64,000 bases of DNA from Pseudomonas helvetica (GCF_039908645.1 NZ_CP150917.1:4289501-4353500), one strand, 5' to 3'. Counted from the first letter of the stretch, positions 34,480-43,725 are shown. Numbers and translations: made by a program. The notes: generated by a model not told the origin, from the letters alone.

Positions 34480-35970
34480 ATGCCACTCCCTTATCTGCTT
34501 CCTGCCGTTTCGGCGTTCATCCAGCGCGCCCCACGCATGCTGATCGGCGCCGAGTGGGTCGAGGCCGCCGACGGCCAGACCATGCCCTTGCACAACCCGG
34601 CAACCGGCGAAGTGCTGTGCGTTGTCCCGAAGGCTACGCCAGACGACGTCGATCGCGCCGTGCTCGCCGCGCGTCATGCGTTCGATGATTCGGCCTGGAC
34701 CCGCACCCGACCTCGGGAGCGGCAAAACCTGCTGTGGAAACTCGCTGACCTGATGGAACGCGACGCTGAACTGCTCGCGCAGCTGGAATGCCTGAACAAC
34801 GGTAAAAGCGCGGCGGTGGCGCAGGTCATGGACGTGCAGTTGTCCATCGACTTCCTGCGCTACATGGCGGGTTGGGCGACCAAGATCGAAGGCTCCAGCG
34901 TCGAAGTTTCGCTGCCATTGATGCCCGATGATCAGTTCCACAGTTTTATCCGCCGTGAAGCGGTGGGTGTGGTCGGCGCCATCGTTGCCTGGAACTTCCC
35001 GCTGCTGCTGGCCTGCTGGAAACTCGGCCCGGCCCTGGCGACCGGTTGTACCGTGGTACTGAAACCGGCGGATGAAACGCCGCTGACCGCACTGAAACTC
35101 GCCGAGCTGGTGCTGCAAGCCGGCTACCCGAGTGGGGTATTCAACGTGGTCACCGGCACCGGGATCAGCGCAGGTTCTGCGCTGACCCATAACCCATTAG
35201 TGGACAAACTGACCTTCACCGGCTCCACCGCCGTCGGCAAGCAGATCGGCAAGATCGCCATGGATTCCATGACCCGGGTCACCCTGGAGCTGGGCGGTAA
35301 ATCGCCGACCATCGTCATGGCCGACGCCGACCTCGGCAGTGCCGCTACCGGGGCGGCCAGCGCGATCTTCTTCAACCAGGGCCAGGTCTGCTGCGCAGGT
35401 TCGCGGCTCTATGTGCAGCGCAAACATTTCGACAATGTGGTGGCCGACATTGCCGGCATCGCCAACGCGATGAAGCTCGGCAATGGCCTGGACCCGAGCA
35501 TTGACATGGGCCCGCTGATCTCGGCGCGCCAGCAGGAGCGGGTGTACAACTACATTGAAATGGGCCGTGAAAGCGGCGCGACCATTGCCTGTGGCGGTGA
35601 GCAATTCGGCCCCGGGTTCTTCGTCAAACCGACGGTGATTGTCGACGTCGATCAAAAGCATTCGCTGGTTCAGGAAGAGATCTTTGGCCCGGTGCTGGTG
35701 GCGATTCCGTTCGATGACGAAGCCGATGCATTGCGCATGGCCAATGACAGTCCGTATGGCTTGGGGGCGAGTATCTGGTCCAACGACCTGGCGGCCGTGC
35801 ACCGGATGATTCCCCGGATCAAGTCCGGTTCGGTCTGGGTTAACTGTCACAGCGCCCTCGACCCGGCACTGCCATTTGGCGGTTACAAGATGTCCGGCGT
35901 GGGCCGGGAGATGGGGTATGCGGCGATCGAGCATTACACCGAGTTGAAATCGGTGTTGATCAAACTCTAA
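34480..35970 (+). CDS. Aldehyde dehydrogenase, phenylacetaldehyde dehydrogenase-like
   Basis: This 496-residue NAD(P)-dependent ALDH has Glu270 (TLELGGKSP) and catalytic Cys304 (FFNQGQVCCAGSRLYV), plus the cofactor loop FTGSTAVGKQIG. Length and sequence resemble phenylacetaldehyde dehydrogenases (PeaE/StyD/FeaB). Next to the quinohemoprotein amine dehydrogenase, it should oxidise the aldehyde that enzyme releases, for example phenylacetaldehyde to phenylacetate. GAGG precedes the ATG. The exact substrate is an inference from position. Confidence 0.88.
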   Translation: MPLPYLLPAVSAFIQRAPRMLIGAEWVEAADGQTMPLHNPATGEVLCVVPKATPDDVDRAVLAARHAFDDSAWTRTRPRERQNLLWKLADLMERDAELLAQLECLNNGKSAAVAQVMDVQLSIDFLRYMAGWATKIEGSSVEVSLPLMPDDQFHSFIRREAVGVVGAIVAWNFPLLLACWKLGPALATGCTVVLKPADETPLTALKLAELVLQAGYPSGVFNVVTGTGISAGSALTHNPLVDKLTFTGSTAVGKQIGKIAMDSMTRVTLELGGKSPTIVMADADLGSAATGAASAIFFNQGQVCCAGSRLYVQRKHFDNVVADIAGIANAMKLGNGLDPSIDMGPLISARQQERVYNYIEMGRESGATIACGGEQFGPGFFVKPTVIVDVDQKHSLVQEEIFGPVLVAIPFDDEADALRMANDSPYGLGASIWSNDLAAVHRMIPRIKSGSVWVNCHSALDPALPFGGYKMSGVGREMGYAAIEHYTELKSVLIKL

Positions 35971-35983
35971 AACAACCCTTATC

Positions 35984-36013
35984 GATCGTTCCCACGCGGG
36001 CGCGGGAACGATC
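35984..36013. terminator. Bidirectional terminator between convergent genes
   Basis: Inverted repeat GATCGTTCCC (35984-35993) and GGGAACGATC (36004-36013) with a 10-nt loop lies between the convergent aldehyde dehydrogenase and transglutaminase genes. Confidence 0.65.
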
Positions 36014-36022
36014 AGGGACGGG

Positions 36023-36823
36023 CTACTGCTGTTGCACTGAGATCACCGGCGTCGGCGCGACGAACACCTTGGCGTGCATCTGCTCCCCGCCGCCACGACG
36101 CATGCCGCGTACCGGGCAGGCATCGAGATAGTCGAGGCCCACCGCCAGTTTCAGATGACGCTCGGGCTTGGCCAGTTCATTGGTGACATCGAAGCTGTAC
36201 CACGCGTCGTCGAGCCAGGCTTCAGCCCAGGCGTGACTGGCCAGGTGTTCGCTATTTTCGCTGAACAGATAACCCGACACATACCGCGCTGGAATCCCCA
36301 GGCTGCGCGTGCAGGCAAGAAACGCATGGGCGTGATCCTGACAGACCCCGGCGCGCCCGGCGAACGCTTGAGCGGCGCTGGTGTCGACTTCGGTGGAGCC
36401 CGGCGTGTAGGTCATGTGCTGGTTGAGGCCATGCATCAAGTCGATCAACGCTGTGCGATCGCGCCGTTGGTGACATTGCTTCTCGGCGAATGCGCGTAAC
36501 GCTTCATCCGCCTCGGTCAGTCGAGTGAAACGCAAGAACGGCAGAGCTGACTGGCTCTCATGCTCGGCCTCACGCAACTCATCGATGTCCACCAGGCCTT
36601 GTGCGCCGATGATGATCGCCTCATGCGGCTCGTCCATCGTCAGCACATGCAGGATGTTGCCAAACGGATCGAGTTGCGCACGCACTGGCCGTGGCAGGTC
36701 GAGCTGCCAGCTCAGTACGTGCTGACGCTCGCTGTCGTGAGGCGTCAATCGCAAATACTGGATGCTTGCCCGCACCTGATCTTCGTAGTGATAGGTGGTC
36801 TCGTGGCTAATGGAAAGTCTCAT
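36023..36823 (-). CDS. Transglutaminase-like cysteine protease family protein
   Basis: This 266-residue protein has the bacterial transglutaminase-like layout: an N-terminal beta domain (SHETTYHYEDQVRASIQYLR) and the catalytic triad Cys in RAGVCQDHAHAFLA, His in ASHAWAEAWLDD and Asp in WYSFDVTN. It probably acts as a cytoplasmic peptidase or amidase. The start overlaps the stop of the alpha-E gene by 4 nt. With the alpha-E and ATP-grasp genes it forms a conserved three-gene operon that has been linked to peptide/amide bond synthesis and breakdown; the product is not known. Confidence 0.9.
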   Translation of the reverse strand: MRLSISHETTYHYEDQVRASIQYLRLTPHDSERQHVLSWQLDLPRPVRAQLDPFGNILHVLTMDEPHEAIIIGAQGLVDIDELREAEHESQSALPFLRFTRLTEADEALRAFAEKQCHQRRDRTALIDLMHGLNQHMTYTPGSTEVDTSAAQAFAGRAGVCQDHAHAFLACTRSLGIPARYVSGYLFSENSEHLASHAWAEAWLDDAWYSFDVTNELAKPERHLKLAVGLDYLDACPVRGMRRGGGEQMHAKVFVAPTPVISVQQQ

Positions 36824-37770
36824 GCAGCCTCCAGATAGGAACTGTGTATGGCGTTGCCCAACTGGCGCACCAGCGGGATGAACTCGGTCAGCCAGGCGTG
36901 CAGGCCTTCGTCGAGGATTTCGTTGATACCGGTGTAACGCAGCCGCGCATCCACTTCTGCTGCCAGACGTTGCGCAGGACGGCCATTGGTCCCCGGCAGG
37001 CTGGAGAGGATCTGGTCGATTTCCTCAGTGCAGGCACGCAGCGAACGCGGTACGTCGGCACGTAGCAGCAACAGCTCGGCGACGTGCCTCGCGCCAGGCG
37101 CGTCGCGGTAGATCTCGGTGTACGCCTCGAACGACGACAAAGCCCGCAGCAACGCACTCCACTGGTAATACGCGTGGGCCGTACCATCGCTGACCGCCTC
37201 GGCCTGATCACCGGCCATTTCGTAGCGGGCATCGAGCAGGCGTAGCGTGTTGTCGGCCCTTTCGATGAAGGTCCCCAGGCGAATGAAACGGAAGGCATCG
37301 TTGCGCATGATGGTGCCGTAGCACGCGCCCCGGAACAGGTGGGAACGTTCTTTGATCCACTCGCAGAAACGGCTCATGCCATAGCGACTGAGGCCCTGTT
37401 CGGCGATACCGCGAATCTCCAGCCAGGTTGCGTTGATGTTTTCCCACATGTCGGCAGTAATCCGCCCACGTACTGCGTGAGCACTGGCCCGCGCGGCGCC
37501 GAGACAACTGTAGATACTGGCCGGGTTCGCCGAATCCAGGGCGAAGAAGTGCAGCAAACGCTCGGCATGCAATTGACCGTGGCGCTCAAGGTAATCGTCC
37601 AGCGTGCCGGTGATCAGCAAGGGCATCGCCAATTCGTGCAGACCATCGCCGCGCCCATCCTGCGGCATCAATGACAGCGAATAACTGATGTCGAGCATCC
37701 GTGCGAGGTTTTCCGCCCGTTCCAGGTAACGCGACATCCAGTACAAATCCGAGGCGGTTCTACTTAACAT
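36820..37770 (-). CDS. Alpha-E domain protein (DUF403)
   Basis: This 316-residue all-alpha protein begins MLSRTASDLYWMSRYLERAE, the alpha-E signature, with a second conserved block FIRLGTFIERADNTLRLLDARY. Family members always accompany circularly permuted ATP-grasp and transglutaminase genes, as here. No catalytic role is assigned. It lies 12 bp after the ATP-grasp gene and overlaps the transglutaminase gene by 4 nt. Confidence 0.92.
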   Translation of the reverse strand: MLSRTASDLYWMSRYLERAENLARMLDISYSLSLMPQDGRGDGLHELAMPLLITGTLDDYLERHGQLHAERLLHFFALDSANPASIYSCLGAARASAHAVRGRITADMWENINATWLEIRGIAEQGLSRYGMSRFCEWIKERSHLFRGACYGTIMRNDAFRFIRLGTFIERADNTLRLLDARYEMAGDQAEAVSDGTAHAYYQWSALLRALSSFEAYTEIYRDAPGARHVAELLLLRADVPRSLRACTEEIDQILSSLPGTNGRPAQRLAAEVDARLRYTGINEILDEGLHAWLTEFIPLVRQLGNAIHSSYLEAA

Positions 37771-37782
37771 GGCAGGTTTCCT

Positions 37783-39192
37783 TCAATCCTCGACCACCCA
37801 GGTGTCCTTGGTTCCGCCACCCTGGGACGAATTGACCACCAGGGATCCTTCGCGCAGGGCTACACGGGTAAGGCCACCGGGTACGACCCGGGTTTCGCGG
37901 CCAGACAGGACAAATGGACGCAAGTCGATGTGCCGCGGCGCGATGCCGTTTTCGACAAACGTCGGGCAGGTCGACAGGGACAACGTCGGTTGGGCGATAT
38001 ACGCGTGGGGCTTGGCCTTGATGCGTGCGCGGAACGCTTCGATTTCGGCGGCGGTGGCCGCGGGCCCGACCAGCATTCCGTAACCACCGGAACCCTGGGT
38101 TTCCTTGACCACCAGCTCAGGCAGGTTCGCCAACACGTGAGAAAGCTCTGACGGGTTGCGACACTGCCAGGTCGGCACGTTCTTCAGGATTGGTTCTTCG
38201 TCCAGGTAGAAACGAATCATCTCGGTCACGAACGGATAAACCGACTTGTCGTCCGCGACACCGGTGCCGATGGCATTTGCCAGCACCACATTGCCGGAGC
38301 GATAGGACGACAGCAGTCCTGGAACGCCGAGCATCGAATCCGGATTGAACGCCAACGGATCGAGGAAAGCATCGTCGAGGCGACGGTAGATCACGTCGAC
38401 GGCTTTCGGCCCGTCCGTGGTGCGCATGAACACCTTGTCGTCGCGCACAAACAGGTCCGCGCCTTCCACCAGCTCCACGCCCATCTCCCGCGCCAGAAAC
38501 GCGTGCTCGAAGAACGCACTGTTGAAGCGCCCGGGAGTCAGTACCACGACACTCGGATTGTCCAGCGGGCTGGAGCTTTTCAGCGTGTCGAGCAACAGGT
38601 TCGGGTAATGATCGATGGGCGCGATGCGCTGGGCGGCGAACAACTCGGGGAAGAGCCGCATCATCATCTTGCGGTCTTCGAGCATGTAGCTGACGCCACT
38701 GGGCGTGCGCAAATTGTCTTCGAGCACGTAGTACGTGCCGTCGCCATCGCGCACCAGATCGACGCCAGAGATGTGCGAATAGATATCGCGGTGCAGATCC
38801 AGCCCTTGCATGGCGAGCTGGTATTGCTCGTTGGCCAGCACTTGTTCGGCCGGGATGATGCCGGCCTTGATGATGCGCTGCTCGTGATACAGGTCGGCGA
38901 GGAACATGTTCAATGCCTTGACCCGCTGAATACAGCCGCGCTCAACGATCCGCCATTCGCTGGCGGGGATGCTGCGGGGAATGGTGTCGAAGGGAATCAG
39001 GCGCTCTGTCCCCTGCTCATCACCATAGAGCGTGAAGGTTATCCCGGCACGATGAAATAACAGATCGGCCTCGCGTCGCCGTTGTGCCAAAAGCTCGTCA
39101 GGCGTTTCAGCTAACCAACGGGCGAACTCCCGATAGTGCGGGCGGACCAGGCCGCCAGCGTCGTACATTTCATCAAAATAGGTGCGGATCAT
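37783..39192 (-). CDS. Circularly permuted ATP-grasp type 2 protein (DUF404/DUF407)
   Basis: This 469-residue protein has characteristic segments YFDEMYDAGGLVRPHYREFA, LDLHRDIYSHISGVDLVRDG, YYVLEDNLRTPSGVSYMLED and VVKETQGSGGYGMLVGPAAT. The permuted ATP-grasp fold suggests an amide/peptide ligase using ATP and a carboxylate. It is the first gene of the three-gene operon with alpha-E and transglutaminase proteins. Substrate unknown. Confidence 0.92.
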   Translation of the reverse strand: MIRTYFDEMYDAGGLVRPHYREFARWLAETPDELLAQRRREADLLFHRAGITFTLYGDEQGTERLIPFDTIPRSIPASEWRIVERGCIQRVKALNMFLADLYHEQRIIKAGIIPAEQVLANEQYQLAMQGLDLHRDIYSHISGVDLVRDGDGTYYVLEDNLRTPSGVSYMLEDRKMMMRLFPELFAAQRIAPIDHYPNLLLDTLKSSSPLDNPSVVVLTPGRFNSAFFEHAFLAREMGVELVEGADLFVRDDKVFMRTTDGPKAVDVIYRRLDDAFLDPLAFNPDSMLGVPGLLSSYRSGNVVLANAIGTGVADDKSVYPFVTEMIRFYLDEEPILKNVPTWQCRNPSELSHVLANLPELVVKETQGSGGYGMLVGPAATAAEIEAFRARIKAKPHAYIAQPTLSLSTCPTFVENGIAPRHIDLRPFVLSGRETRVVPGGLTRVALREGSLVVNSSQGGGTKDTWVVED

Positions 39193-39494
39193 GCCGTACT
39201 CCTTGTCACCCGGACACCTGGACTTCGCAAGGCCCGTGCCAGTGGCATAAACGCTTTACTATCAATCGGTTGGCTAATCACCGAAGACACGCCGCACCAA
39301 TCCTGTGCAGTAAATGCCCCAACCCGTTCGTCCCCCGCTTCATTGCGAAGCAATGCTCATGGTCAATACCCGCCTAGCCAGAGTTGATTTCACGGCCTGT
39401 GTGCGGTTGCGATCCTTTGACTTCTCAATGTCCGAAAACGAAAACGGCCAACCCTGAGGTCAGCCGTTGCTGAGTGTTGTCGCTGTTCATAGTG
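39193..39494. other. Intergenic region without a recognisable gene
   Basis: In these 302 bp I see only an imperfect hairpin (39437-39466, aacggccaaccctgaggtca then gccgtt) that may end the RraB gene's transcript on the minus strand. No protein-like frame or RNA gene is evident. Confidence 0.5.
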
Positions 39495-39836
39495 TTATGC
39501 GAGTAGCCCTCGTACCTCCTGCTTGACGCCCCATCCTTCGATAATCCCCCCCAAAGGCTCGACCACCGCCTCAAAGTCCTGTTCAAAGTCACCGATGCCG
39601 CCATAAGTGGCGTACATCACCTTGCTCAACTCCAAATGCCAGGCACCGTCATCACGCACGCTGACCTGCGCATTCAAGGACTCACCGCGAAAATGCCCTG
39701 CCGCCCTGCGTGCCCGCTCCTCATCCGGAAAAATGGCGTAGAACTCGATGGGATGGAACCGTGAAAAATCAAAACCGCCTTCTTTCATGCGGCGCAGCAC
39801 ACTGCTGCTGATGTCTTCTTGATAGGCTGTGCTCAT
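39495..39836 (-). CDS. rraB: Ribonuclease E inhibitor RraB family protein
   Basis: This 113-residue protein has the RraB/DUF1260 layout: an N-terminal helical part (VLRRMKEGGFDFSRFHPIEF), then YAIFPDEERARRAAGHFRGE and the C-terminal GIGDFEQDFEAVVEPLGGII with the DG-type pattern. E. coli RraB binds RNase E and inhibits degradosome activity; the same role is likely but not proven here. It stands alone. Confidence 0.82.
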   Translation of the reverse strand: MSTAYQEDISSSVLRRMKEGGFDFSRFHPIEFYAIFPDEERARRAAGHFRGESLNAQVSVRDDGAWHLELSKVMYATYGGIGDFEQDFEAVVEPLGGIIEGWGVKQEVRGLLA

Positions 39837-40047
39837 GAAACGTCCTCCTCAAACTGATGGATAGACTTTCCGTACTCCCTGCGCCCGCAACCGAATGGTG
39901 AGGGCGATACGGCAATCAAATTGCCGCCGGGAAACAAGCATGTAGCTGACAAGACCAGACCTTAGCGATCCATTCGCTGATCTCGTTTGCAGAGTAGCCC
40001 CAAGTCAGAGTTGCTGCCAAGGCCTGTTTGCGAGTCGCATCAAGTGG

Positions 40048-40284
40048 TTATGCAATTGGCGTGATACTGAGAATTTCAATGCTGTTCTGATCTTTCAGGC
40101 TTTTGACCGTCGGGTCCTCGGTTCGCCCCTCCAGATCATTGAGATCGAGCTCGGCCGGAACAGGGAGGAGTTTTGAGCGAATCAATTGCGCGGCCCGCTC
40201 CATCGTGGGTTTTTGTTCGCAATCGAATTGCTCCACGGTCTGCACGCCGTGATCATCTACGAAGGTGACTTCCCACTTTTGCAT
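40048..40284 (-). CDS. Small hypothetical protein
   Basis: This 78-residue protein begins MQKWEVTFVDDHGVQTVEQF at an ATG preceded by AGGAGG. It is acidic with a short C-terminal beta strand (SIEILSITPIA). The strong ribosome-binding site and codon use support a real gene, but I know no function. The frame is open far upstream, into the hairpin after the START-domain gene. Confidence 0.6.
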   Translation of the reverse strand: MQKWEVTFVDDHGVQTVEQFDCEQKPTMERAAQLIRSKLLPVPAELDLNDLEGRTEDPTVKSLKDQNSIEILSITPIA

Positions 40285-40378
40285 CGGTGCCTCCTTGGTA
40301 AAACCCACAGATGGGCTTACAACATCTCGACCCCGAATACCGGAAAATCGTTCCTCCTGAATCCATCGGTTTGATATG

Positions 40379-40404
40379 AAAAAGGCCGCCGGTTGGCAGC
40401 CTCT
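40379..40404 (-). terminator. Rho-independent terminator of the START-domain gene
   Basis: On the minus strand AGGCTGCC-AACC-GGCGGCCT is followed by TTTTTC, 18 bp after the stop of the START-domain gene. Confidence 0.65.
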
Positions 40405-40421
40405 TTGCGAAAAGCACGGCA

Positions 40422-41027
40422 TTACTTCTCGGCGCGTGCTTTCAGGGCTTTCAAGGTATTGAAGGGTGCGTCGACCACAAACTTGTTGGCCAGCCAGGAC
40501 GGCACGCTACCACCTGGTTCGGTGTGAACCTGATAGGTCACTTCGACCTGGTCCGCGCCTTTTGGAACAAGTTTCCAGAAACCCTGGACCTGGGTGACAC
40601 GAACAAAGCCTTTTTCTTCAGGCAGGTAGGTCGGTACGCCTTCAAGCTTACGCGTCAGGCTGCCATCGGCGCCTTCGACAGTAGTCACGTGCAATACCGA
40701 GTCACGCGCAGTCACCGGCCATGGGGTGCTGAACTGCGTGTAGGTCCAGCTTTGATCGCCTTCGTGCTTGAGCAACTTCTGCACCTTGCACTCATGAATC
40801 CAGGCACACGCGCCAGGCACGTCTTCCTGAAGCGCGCGCAACTTGGCCACGGAGGTCTTCATTACGGTCACACCGCGGTAGGCCTTGTACTGAGACCCGG
40901 CGACTTCACTCAGGGAAACCTTGATTCCGTCCTCATCCTTGGCAGTTTTCCAGTCTTCGGCCTGGGCTGTCGTGGCCAACAGAACGGTCAAACCACACAA
41001 CACAGCGATACGATGCAGCGAACCCAT
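40422..41027 (-). CDS. START-domain exported protein
   Basis: This 201-residue protein has a signal peptide (SLHRIAVLCGLTVLLATTAQA) and a START lipid-binding domain (DWKTAKDEDGIKVSLSEVAG, VPGACAWIHECKVQKLLKHE, WPVTARDSVLHVTTVEG). It is predicted periplasmic and to bind a hydrophobic ligand; the ligand is unknown. ATG at 41025-41027 has AAGGAA upstream; the longer open frame lacks a signal. Confidence 0.85.
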   Translation of the reverse strand: MGSLHRIAVLCGLTVLLATTAQAEDWKTAKDEDGIKVSLSEVAGSQYKAYRGVTVMKTSVAKLRALQEDVPGACAWIHECKVQKLLKHEGDQSWTYTQFSTPWPVTARDSVLHVTTVEGADGSLTRKLEGVPTYLPEEKGFVRVTQVQGFWKLVPKGADQVEVTYQVHTEPGGSVPSWLANKFVVDAPFNTLKALKARAEK

Positions 41028-41068
41028 AGTCTTATTCCTTATTGTTGAAGTTCCGTTCGTTGAACACA

Positions 41069-41323
41069 CTACGCCGCGGTCATTTTCTCCCACCAACCGA
41101 TCAACTTGATGGCTTCTTCCCGGCTGTTGCCACACACCTCGACATCCGCCTGAAACGCGCCACAGACCGCCGGCCGTTCAGGCTTGCCGAAAATACGGCA
41201 CAGATTATCGACAGACAGTTGCACACAACGTTCTCCCGCCGCTTTGCCGTTTGGCATGCCGGGGATGGGTGTGCTGATGGAAGGGGCAATGCAACAGGCG
41301 CCACAGCCTTCACGGCAGTTCAT
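41069..41323 (-). CDS. YkgJ-family cysteine-cluster protein
   Basis: This 84-residue protein begins MNCREGCGACCIAPSISTPI, the CxxxCxxCC zinc/FeS-type cluster motif of the YkgJ family, followed by further conserved Cys in NLCRIFGKPERPAVCGAF. It is probably a metal-binding protein of unknown role. The ATG at 41321-41323 was chosen because the Cys cluster begins there and GAGGAG precedes it. Confidence 0.82.
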   Translation of the reverse strand: MNCREGCGACCIAPSISTPIPGMPNGKAAGERCVQLSVDNLCRIFGKPERPAVCGAFQADVEVCGNSREEAIKLIGWWEKMTAA

Positions 41324-41490
41324 GACGACACGCTCCTCGCGACGGGTAATGTGTTGGATAACGTGGACTAGAGTACCCGCTAAAACAGCCGTTTGAAATT
41401 GGCCGGATAGAGGTTTTTCGCTCAAACACGCGTGACTGACCAGTCTCCGACCAAGCGTCAGGTGCGCGGGTCACAGAGCAATGTGCGATT

Positions 41491-41994
41491 TTACTGCTTG
41501 AACTGGAATTCCAGTGCCGCACCGTCGACCTCTCGGTGCTCTTCCTTGCGCATTTGCAACTGCATTTCGTTACTGAGCAGGCGACCGTTAAGCTGGAACG
41601 GGCTGTCAGCCTTGATTTTTTCACCAAACATGGGCGGCAGCAAAGGGGCATGTTTGACTAGCGGAACAGTGCCAACAGGTTGTAACTGCTTAACCATGTC
41701 CGGCGGCAGGCTCAAATCCAGCTTGGCTGGAGGCAAGTACGTGGTTCTGACCACCTCGCTCGCGGATTTTGATTTTGAGGCAATGGGTGGGCGTTTCTTT
41801 TGTGACTTCGGCTTCTTTACTGCTTCGGCCTTTTTGGCTGGTATGTGTTTTTTTGTCGGCACAACGGGCTTTGCCTTCACCTCAGAAGTGCTGATGCCCC
41901 CTTTATCCGGGGCGGCCGCAGCCATTGCGCTACCCGGCATGAAGACACTCAAGAGGCACGCCAACATCAAACCAGCAGGAAAAATCGCTTTCAT
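41491..41994 (-). CDS. Exported Lys/Pro-rich hypothetical protein
   Basis: This 167-residue protein has a signal peptide (MKAIFPAGLMLACLLSVFMP ending AMA), a Lys/Pro/Ala-rich linker (residues ~40-85, with KKHIPAKKAEAVKKPKSQKK) and a C-terminal part with LPPAKLDLSLPPDMVKQLQP and NGRLLSNEMQLQMRKEE. It is predicted periplasmic. I know no function. The ATG at 41992-41994 puts the signal peptide first. Confidence 0.65.
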   Translation of the reverse strand: MKAIFPAGLMLACLLSVFMPGSAMAAAAPDKGGISTSEVKAKPVVPTKKHIPAKKAEAVKKPKSQKKRPPIASKSKSASEVVRTTYLPPAKLDLSLPPDMVKQLQPVGTVPLVKHAPLLPPMFGEKIKADSPFQLNGRLLSNEMQLQMRKEEHREVDGAALEFQFKQ

Positions 41995-42085
41995 GAACAC
42001 TACAGCGCTAACGGCAGAGGGCCATATGCTCGCTTGTTGTAAGGCTCCTGACAAGCTCGCATAGCAATCCAGCCCCCGGTGCACG

Positions 42086-43525
42086 TCAAAAACCGCCAGC
42101 CGTCTCCTGACAAAGCTGAGTGGCCAGCATCCCGAGTGTCATCAGCGCCCGCTCGGCCTCACGATTCCACGGCGTGCCGCAGTTCAAGCGAATGCAGTGA
42201 TTGAATTGTTCGGTGTTACTGAAAATCAGCCCCGGCGCGATACTGATGCCCTGCTGCAACGCACGGACATGCAGTTCCTGCGTATTGACCCGCCCCGGCA
42301 GGCTGACCCATAGAATGAAGCCACCCGTGGGCCGGGTTATCTGAGTTCCCTCAGGGAAATACTGCTGTACCGCCAACTGGAAGGCGCTGAGGTTCTTGCG
42401 GTATTCCTGGCGAATGTAGCGCAAATGACGATCGTAGCCGCCGTTCTCCAGATAGGCTGCGATCCCCATCTGCGTCACGCTGCACGCCGAATGGGTGCTG
42501 AAGGTCTGCAGCCGCTGGATTTCCTGCTGGTACTTGCCGGCAATCATCCAGCCGATGCGCACACCGGGTGACAGGGTCTTGGAGAAACTTGAGCAATAGA
42601 TGACCCGATCCAGCCGGTCATAGGCTTTCAGCGATTTGGTACGGCCTTGCTCGAACATCAGTTCGCCGTAAATATCGTCTTCGACCACTTGGATATCGAA
42701 GTCCGAAGCCAGACGCAGCAGCTGTTTTTGCCGCTCTTCCGGCATGGTGCCACCCAGTGGGTTGCTCAGGCGCGTGGTCAGCACCAACGCCTTGATCGAC
42801 CACTGGTTGGCGGCCAGTTGCAAGGCTTCCAGACTCATGCCCGTCGCCGGGTCACTGGGGATCTCGATGACTTTCAAACCCAACAAATCGGCAAGCTGCA
42901 ACAAGCCGTAGTAGGTCGGCGACTCAGCCGCGATCAGATCGCCAGGACGCGTCAGGACGCGCAACGACATTTGCAGCGCATCGACGCAACCATGGGTGAT
43001 GACCACTTCCGATGGGTCGACCACTACACCGGCATCACGCATGCGGATCGCCACCTGGCGACGCAACGGTTCAAAACCCGGACTGAACATGTAACTGAAC
43101 GCCCGCGGGCTGTGAAACCGCGTGACCTTGGCCAATTGCTGGTGCAGTGCCCGTACCGGCAGATAGTCGACACTGGGCACCGCAGCGCCTAGCGGGAAAA
43201 CCCCTTCGCGACGCGACTCGACCAACACTTGCTGAATGATACTGCTGCGCGTGACCAGGCCGGGACGTTCGACACGCGCGATATCCGGCGTCGGCGCGGT
43301 CAATGCCGGGGTCTGGTGGACGTAGTAACCCGACTGTGGGCGTGCGCGAATCAGCCCCTGATCTTCGAGGTTGGCATATGCCTGAAGCACCGTCGCGTGG
43401 CTGACATTGAGCTGCGAGCTCATTTTGCGCACAGAAGGCACGCGCTCGCCGGGCTGATAGACACCACGCCGGATATCCTCAGCCAATTGCTGAGCGATAC
43501 GTTGATAGAGCAAGAGATTGGTCAT
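42086..43525 (-). CDS. MocR/PdxR-type regulator (GntR HTH + aminotransferase-like domain)
   Basis: This 479-residue protein has an N-terminal GntR winged helix (LLYQRIAQQLAEDIRRGVYQ, GERVPSVRKMSSQLNVSHAT) and a class I aminotransferase-like domain from about residue 90. The PLP-binding Lys lies in YCSSFSKTLSPGVRIGW and the Asp in VVEDDIYGEL. MocR proteins sense PLP or amino compounds and regulate their metabolism. The downstream neighbours do not reveal the target. Repeated ACAGTT/ACTGT words upstream (43576-43660) may be its own operator. Confidence 0.9.
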   Translation of the reverse strand: MTNLLLYQRIAQQLAEDIRRGVYQPGERVPSVRKMSSQLNVSHATVLQAYANLEDQGLIRARPQSGYYVHQTPALTAPTPDIARVERPGLVTRSSIIQQVLVESRREGVFPLGAAVPSVDYLPVRALHQQLAKVTRFHSPRAFSYMFSPGFEPLRRQVAIRMRDAGVVVDPSEVVITHGCVDALQMSLRVLTRPGDLIAAESPTYYGLLQLADLLGLKVIEIPSDPATGMSLEALQLAANQWSIKALVLTTRLSNPLGGTMPEERQKQLLRLASDFDIQVVEDDIYGELMFEQGRTKSLKAYDRLDRVIYCSSFSKTLSPGVRIGWMIAGKYQQEIQRLQTFSTHSACSVTQMGIAAYLENGGYDRHLRYIRQEYRKNLSAFQLAVQQYFPEGTQITRPTGGFILWVSLPGRVNTQELHVRALQQGISIAPGLIFSNTEQFNHCIRLNCGTPWNREAERALMTLGMLATQLCQETAGGF

Positions 43526-43676
43526 GACGCAGCACTCGATTTCACGGGCATTTTATTCTTGTGTGAAACTTTACCGGAACAGTTTAGAAGTGTACTGGGA
43601 CAGTTGCCACAATAGTCGACCATACAGTGCAGTGACAGCAAAAACTGTACTGTTTTGAGAGCCATTTCGCAGGTAT

Positions 43677-43713
43677 AAAAAAACCCGGCACCACTGAGGG
43701 GCCGGGTTTTCCA
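43677..43713 (-). terminator. Rho-independent terminator of the DUF4398-OmpA operon
   Basis: On the minus strand AAACCCGGCCCCTCAG...GTGCCGGGTTT is followed by TTTTTAT, just after the OmpA-family gene. Confidence 0.75.
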
Positions 43714-43725
43714 GTAACGCTGACC

